Source: Actinomycetota bacterium
Lineage (GTDB): Bacteria > Actinomycetota > Actinomycetes > S36-B12 > UBA10799
Length of the DNA stretch: 16,593 nt
Reading direction: 5' to 3'
NCBI GenBank assembly: GCA_003452655.1
Contig: DMNR01000025.1
Span: forward strand, 1 to 16,593
Below, piece after piece: positions 13,528-16,593 of the stretch. Within the stretch, counting starts at the first letter, position 1; each line of letters opens with the position of its first letter. The position numbers and the translations under genes were made by a program. The notes under the pieces are model-generated. The model did not search any database. It had not been told where the DNA came from and was given only the letters and a program-made list of their open reading frames with translations.

Positions 13528-16046
13528 TGCGACTCCCCTCGCTTGACCGGAACCGAGACCACCATGGTCAAACCTCCACCCGGCGTATCTTCGACGTCTA
13601 TTTTCGCCCCGATGAGCTGCGCGAGCCCGGCCGCGACAGCCAGCCCAAGCCCGACTCCCCCAGCTTGCGCGTGCTTGTGATCACCCGACCTCAAGAACGG
13701 CTCAAAGATCTCACCGCGCTGCGCAACCGGAACCCCTGGCCCTTGATCGACGACGCGAATATCCACATGTCGTTCAGGTTCGGAAATCTCCCCGGCAAGG
13801 ACACGGACCGGAACCCCACCGCTCGCCTGACGAGCCGCGTTCTCAATGACGTTCGCAAGGATCCGCTCCAACAGCGCTGGATCGGTATAGACAGCAGGGA
13901 GGTCTTCACCAACCTCGCTGACAACTTCACTTGGCGGCAATCCCCCGATGGCCCGTTGCACTACCTCTTCAATCACCGTCGGACGTTCAAGGGGTTTGAC
14001 AGCCCCGGTCTGCAGCCGGTTCATGTCCAGCAGATTGGTCACCAGTGAGGTAAGGCGATCCGCTCCCTGCTCCGCCGCTGCCAGCAACGTCCGCCGGTCC
14101 TCGTCAGTCAAGCGCAGCTGTTCATCAGCAAGCGTCGAGATCGCAGCCTTGATACCGGCGATGGGCGTGCGCAAGTCATGCGACACGGTCGCCAGCAAGA
14201 TCCGGCGTGCATTCTCGACCTCGCGCAAACGAGTCGCATCAGCAGCCCTCGTGATCAGGCGATCACGCTCCAGCAAAGATGCAGCCTGGGCCGCATAGAC
14301 CGTCAAGATTCGCCGCTGCGACAACGTCAGCGCGTCACCAACACCTGCCAACACCAGGCCATGTCCACCATCAACCGACACGTCCGCGCGATCAGGTGAA
14401 GCAATGGTCTCCTCACCCACGGCCTCAATGACTCGATACCCAGACTCTCCACTCGACTTCTCAAACAGTGCCGCGCCGCGCAGCGAAAACGTCGTACACG
14501 CCTGATCGAGAAGACCTGTCACCAAATTGCTTTGCCGTCGCAGGACGCCAGTTGAAAGGTCTGTTAACGCCTCTGCCTCGGCACGACGTTGACGTGCCTC
14601 AGTGGCCAAAGTCGTGCTGCGTTCAACAATCACCGCAATGGTCAAACCAACGATCACGAAGAACAGAAGGGAGATGACATTCTCACGCCGGTTGATGATG
14701 AAACTCCCCACCGGCTCGACGAAGAACCAGTTGACGAGGAACGTCGAAACCAAGGACGCAACCAATGCAGAAAACACCCCGCCAATGAGGGTGCAACACA
14801 TCACCGCAATCAGCATCGCGAGAAGCTCGATGGTTAAGTCCAGGTCGGACTGAAACGGCCGCAGACAAAGTGCCACGACTGCTGGAAGCACAACTGCGGC
14901 GATCAAGCCAGCGAGTCGGCGCCGCCTTGAAAGCGCGCGAATCGCAGGCATTCCCACAAGATCACGTGACGCCTTCTCGTGGGTGACAACCTGAACATCG
15001 ATATCACCCGATTCACGGATAACGAGGTCAGCAGAGCTTGGTCGCAATGCCGTACTTAGCCGACCTCTCCTCGACTCGCCAACAACAATCCGGGTGCCGT
15101 TCACTGACCGGGCGAACTCAAGGAGTGCACGTGGCACGTCATCGCCGACGACGGTGTGAAAAGTCCCGCCAAGTTCCTCAGTCAGCCTTCGTTGGCGGAC
15201 GAGAGCATCCGGGCGTGTATCGCGAGAACCATCACTTTGAACCACGTGGACAGCAACCAGATCGCGGCCCGCACTGCGTCCGGCGACAACCGCGCCCCGA
15301 CGCAGGAGAGTCTCACTCTCAGGACCACCAGTGAGCGCTACAACAACACGCTGGCGGGCGGCCCAGGTCTCACTGATGCCTTGGTCCTGCCGGTAAAGCT
15401 CCAAGCCCTCATCGACTCTGTCGGCCAACCAGAGCAGCGCCAACTCTCGCAGTGCGCCCAGATTCCCGACCCTGAAGTAGTTTCCAAGCGCGGCATCGAT
15501 CTTGTCGGCCCGATAGACGTTGCCGTGGGCAAGGCGGCGGCGCAGCGCCTCAGGCGCCATGTCCTCGAGTTCGATTTGGTCGGCAGATCGCACGACCGCA
15601 TCGGGCACGGTCTCCTGTTGCTTGATGCCAGTGATCGACTCAACGATGTCATTGAGGGATTCCAAATGTTGAATGTTCACCGTGGTGATGACATCGATAC
15701 CAGCGGCCAGGAGTTCTTCAATGTCCTCCCACCGCTTGGCATTCCGCGATCCTGGAACATTGCTGTGAGCAAGTTCGTCGATGAGGGCAACCTGCGGGTG
15801 GCGCAACAACAATGCGTCGAGATCCATCTCCGTGAACTCCGCGCCGCGATACGACACCACCTTGCGGGGGGTCACCTCCAGTCCAGCCACAAGTTCCTCG
15901 GTATGGGCTCGCCCATGCGTCTCGACGAGGCCAACAACTACATCTGTGCCCCGCTCGGCTCGGCGATGCCCCTCACCCAACATGGCGTAGGTCTTCCCAA
16001 CCCCGGGCGCCGCACCGAGGTAGACGCGTAGGTGGCCTCGCCCCAC
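13524..16046 (-). CDS. kdpD: Potassium-sensing histidine kinase KdpD
   Basis: With the GTG start at 16046 the protein has 840 residues. Order of parts: N-terminal KdpD domain with Walker A Gly-Ala-Ala-Pro-Gly-Val-Gly-Lys-Thr (11-19) and Asp-Glu-Leu-Ala-His (90-94); a universal-stress-protein-like domain (about 232-360); four membrane helices (about 378-475); a GAF-like region (about 500-590); a dimerisation domain with phospho-acceptor His623 (Ser-His-Asp-Leu-Arg-Thr-Pro); and an ATPase domain with N box Asn732-Val-Ile-Glu-Asn736, Asp767-Gln-Gly-Pro-Gly and Gly-Val-Gly-Leu-Gly-Leu near 797-802. It senses K+ limitation or osmotic stress and phosphorylates KdpE. The start lies 4 nt after the kdpC stop, behind a GGGGGG ribosome binding site, and yields the usual N-terminus. 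A TTG at 16076 (850 residues, overlapping kdpC by 26 nt) is less likely. The full domain set is intact. Confidence 0.96.
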   Translation of the reverse strand: MGRGHLRVYLGAAPGVGKTYAMLGEGHRRAERGTDVVVGLVETHGRAHTEELVAGLEVTPRKVVSYRGAEFTEMDLDALLLRHPQVALIDELAHSNVPGSRNAKRWEDIEELLAAGIDVITTVNIQHLESLNDIVESITGIKQQETVPDAVVRSADQIELEDMAPEALRRRLAHGNVYRADKIDAALGNYFRVGNLGALRELALLWLADRVDEGLELYRQDQGISETWAARQRVVVALTGGPESETLLRRGAVVAGRSAGRDLVAVHVVQSDGSRDTRPDALVRQRRLTEELGGTFHTVVGDDVPRALLEFARSVNGTRIVVGESRRGRLSTALRPSSADLVIRESGDIDVQVVTHEKASRDLVGMPAIRALSRRRRLAGLIAAVVLPAVVALCLRPFQSDLDLTIELLAMLIAVMCCTLIGGVFSALVASLVSTFLVNWFFVEPVGSFIINRRENVISLLFFVIVGLTIAVIVERSTTLATEARQRRAEAEALTDLSTGVLRRQSNLVTGLLDQACTTFSLRGAALFEKSSGESGYRVIEAVGEETIASPDRADVSVDGGHGLVLAGVGDALTLSQRRILTVYAAQAASLLERDRLITRAADATRLREVENARRILLATVSHDLRTPIAGIKAAISTLADEQLRLTDEDRRTLLAAAEQGADRLTSLVTNLLDMNRLQTGAVKPLERPTVIEEVVQRAIGGLPPSEVVSEVGEDLPAVYTDPALLERILANVIENAARQASGGVPVRVLAGEISEPERHVDIRVVDQGPGVPVAQRGEIFEPFLRSGDHKHAQAGGVGLGLAVAAGLAQLIGAKIDVEDTPGGGLTMVVSVPVKRGESQ

Positions 16047-16050
16047 ACCG

Positions 16051-16593
16051 TCACCCCCCGCGGTTCGCGTTGGCAATTGCCAGATTCAACAACAATACGT
16101 TGACCCGTTCCTCGCCAAGGAATCCAAACTGCCGACTCTGAGTGTTCTGCGCAACTAGATCTGCAACGGCAGCCTGACTCAGACTGTTCGCCTTCGCCAC
16201 CCGAGGGACCTGCAGCGCTGCGTATTCGGGGCTGATGTGCGGATCCAGCCCGCTTCCACTGGCAGTCAAGGCATCGGGCGGAATCGCGCCCGTAGTGCCA
16301 TTCTGTGTCTGAGCCGCCGTGCGTCTCTCCTCGACGGCGGCCAGTAGATCTTCATTGTTGGGGCCGAGATTGCTACCGCTACTCGATTGGGCGTCATAGC
16401 CGTCGGCCCCGGCAGCTGACGGTCGCGACTGGAACCACCGGTCATCGCCGAAGTTCTGCCCGATCAACGACGAACCTACGACGACACCATCGGCACTGGT
16501 GATCAGCGAACCGTTGGCGGCATCAGCGGCAACCACCTTGCCGACGCCAGTGACGAGCAGTGGATAGACAATCCCCAGCACGATTACCCCAAC
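16051..16593 (-). CDS. kdpC: K+-transporting ATPase subunit KdpC, N-terminus outside window
   Basis: The frame is open to the right edge and supplies 180 residues; KdpC proteins are usually about 190-210, so only a short N-terminal piece is missing. The window begins inside the single membrane helix (Val-Gly-Val-Ile-Val-Leu-Gly-Ile-Val-Tyr-Pro-Leu-Leu-Val). Family motifs follow: Asn-Gly-Ser-Leu-Ile, Val-Val-Gly-Ser-Ser-Leu-Ile-Gly-Gln, Phe-Gln-Ser-Arg-Pro-Ser-Ala, Ser-Gly-Ser-Asn-Leu-Gly-Pro, Pro-Pro-Asp-Ala-Leu-Thr-Ala-Ser-Gly-Ser-Gly-Leu-Asp-Pro-His-Ile-Ser and, near the end, Phe-Leu-Gly-Glu-Glu-Arg-Val-Asn-Val. KdpC is a small subunit of the KdpFABC high-affinity potassium pump, thought to aid ATP binding and complex stability. 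An apparent GTG start at 16581 is internal and should not be used. kdpB and kdpA are expected next to the right. Confidence 0.97.
   Translation of the reverse strand, partial: VGVIVLGIVYPLLVTGVGKVVAADAANGSLITSADGVVVGSSLIGQNFGDDRWFQSRPSAAGADGYDAQSSSGSNLGPNNEDLLAAVEERRTAAQTQNGTTGAIPPDALTASGSGLDPHISPEYAALQVPRVAKANSLSQAAVADLVAQNTQSRQFGFLGEERVNVLLLNLAIANANRGG
16054..16059 (-). promoter_or_regulatory. Ribosome binding site that fixes the kdpD start at GTG 16046
   Basis: Six G residues on the minus strand end just before the kdpC TGA, with 7 nt to the GTG at 16046. The encoded start Met-Gly-Arg-Gly-His-Leu-Arg-Val-Tyr-Leu-Gly-Ala-Ala-Pro-Gly matches where KdpD proteins usually begin. Confidence 0.65.

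Noticed and set aside
15156..16031. 291-residue plus-strand ORF opposite kdpD (and 12502-13296 opposite rlmN/kdpE)
   Set aside because: The minus strand encodes intact KdpD, RlmN and KdpE motifs throughout; these are antisense shadows typical of GC-rich DNA.

Overview
The window looks like chromosomal DNA from a moderately GC-rich actinobacterium (Actinomycetota). The signs are the GC-rich third positions, a 13E12-type DUF222-HNH endonuclease gene (a family almost confined to this phylum), a mycobacterial-style LexA box, and a kdpDE pair of actinobacterial type. Genus and order cannot be told from the sequence. There are eight genes. I see no rRNA, tRNA, insertion sequence or CRISPR array.

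Left part (1-6312, minus strand): one reading frame stays open for 2,104 codons and runs off the left edge. It starts with a signal peptide and continues as a mosaic of three glycine-rich modules, seven fibronectin-III-like domains, one DUF1566-type domain, one bacterial Ig-like domain and a block of BspA/DUF285 25-26-residue repeats. It is a giant secreted or surface-anchored protein, probably an adhesin. The plus strand opposite it carries many spurious proline- and arginine-rich ORFs.

Middle (6313-8064): a short divergent region holds a near-consensus SOS box in front of the DUF222-HNH nuclease gene, so that gene is probably induced by DNA damage. Next (8065-9501, minus) comes an aldehyde dehydrogenase of unknown substrate. 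It is divergent from a plus-strand two-gene operon (9619-11690) of a cysteine-free ArsR-type regulator translationally coupled to a SulP anion transporter with a STAS domain. A small palindrome in the divergent region is a candidate operator.

Right part (11704-16593, minus strand): the end of a potassium-uptake operon, transcribed right to left as kdpC (start outside the window), kdpD, kdpE, then rlmN. KdpC is a subunit of the high-affinity K+ ATPase. KdpD/KdpE are the sensor kinase and response regulator that control it. The 23S rRNA methyltransferase gene rlmN follows kdpE after only 12 nt and probably shares its transcript. kdpA and kdpB are expected just beyond the right edge.

The items most worth a second look are the architecture of the giant protein, a perfect 15-bp inverted repeat inside its coding sequence, the SOS box before the DUF222-HNH gene, the thiol-free ArsR-SulP pair, and the placement of rlmN behind kdpE. 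I found no convincing new multi-gene defence or biosynthetic system.
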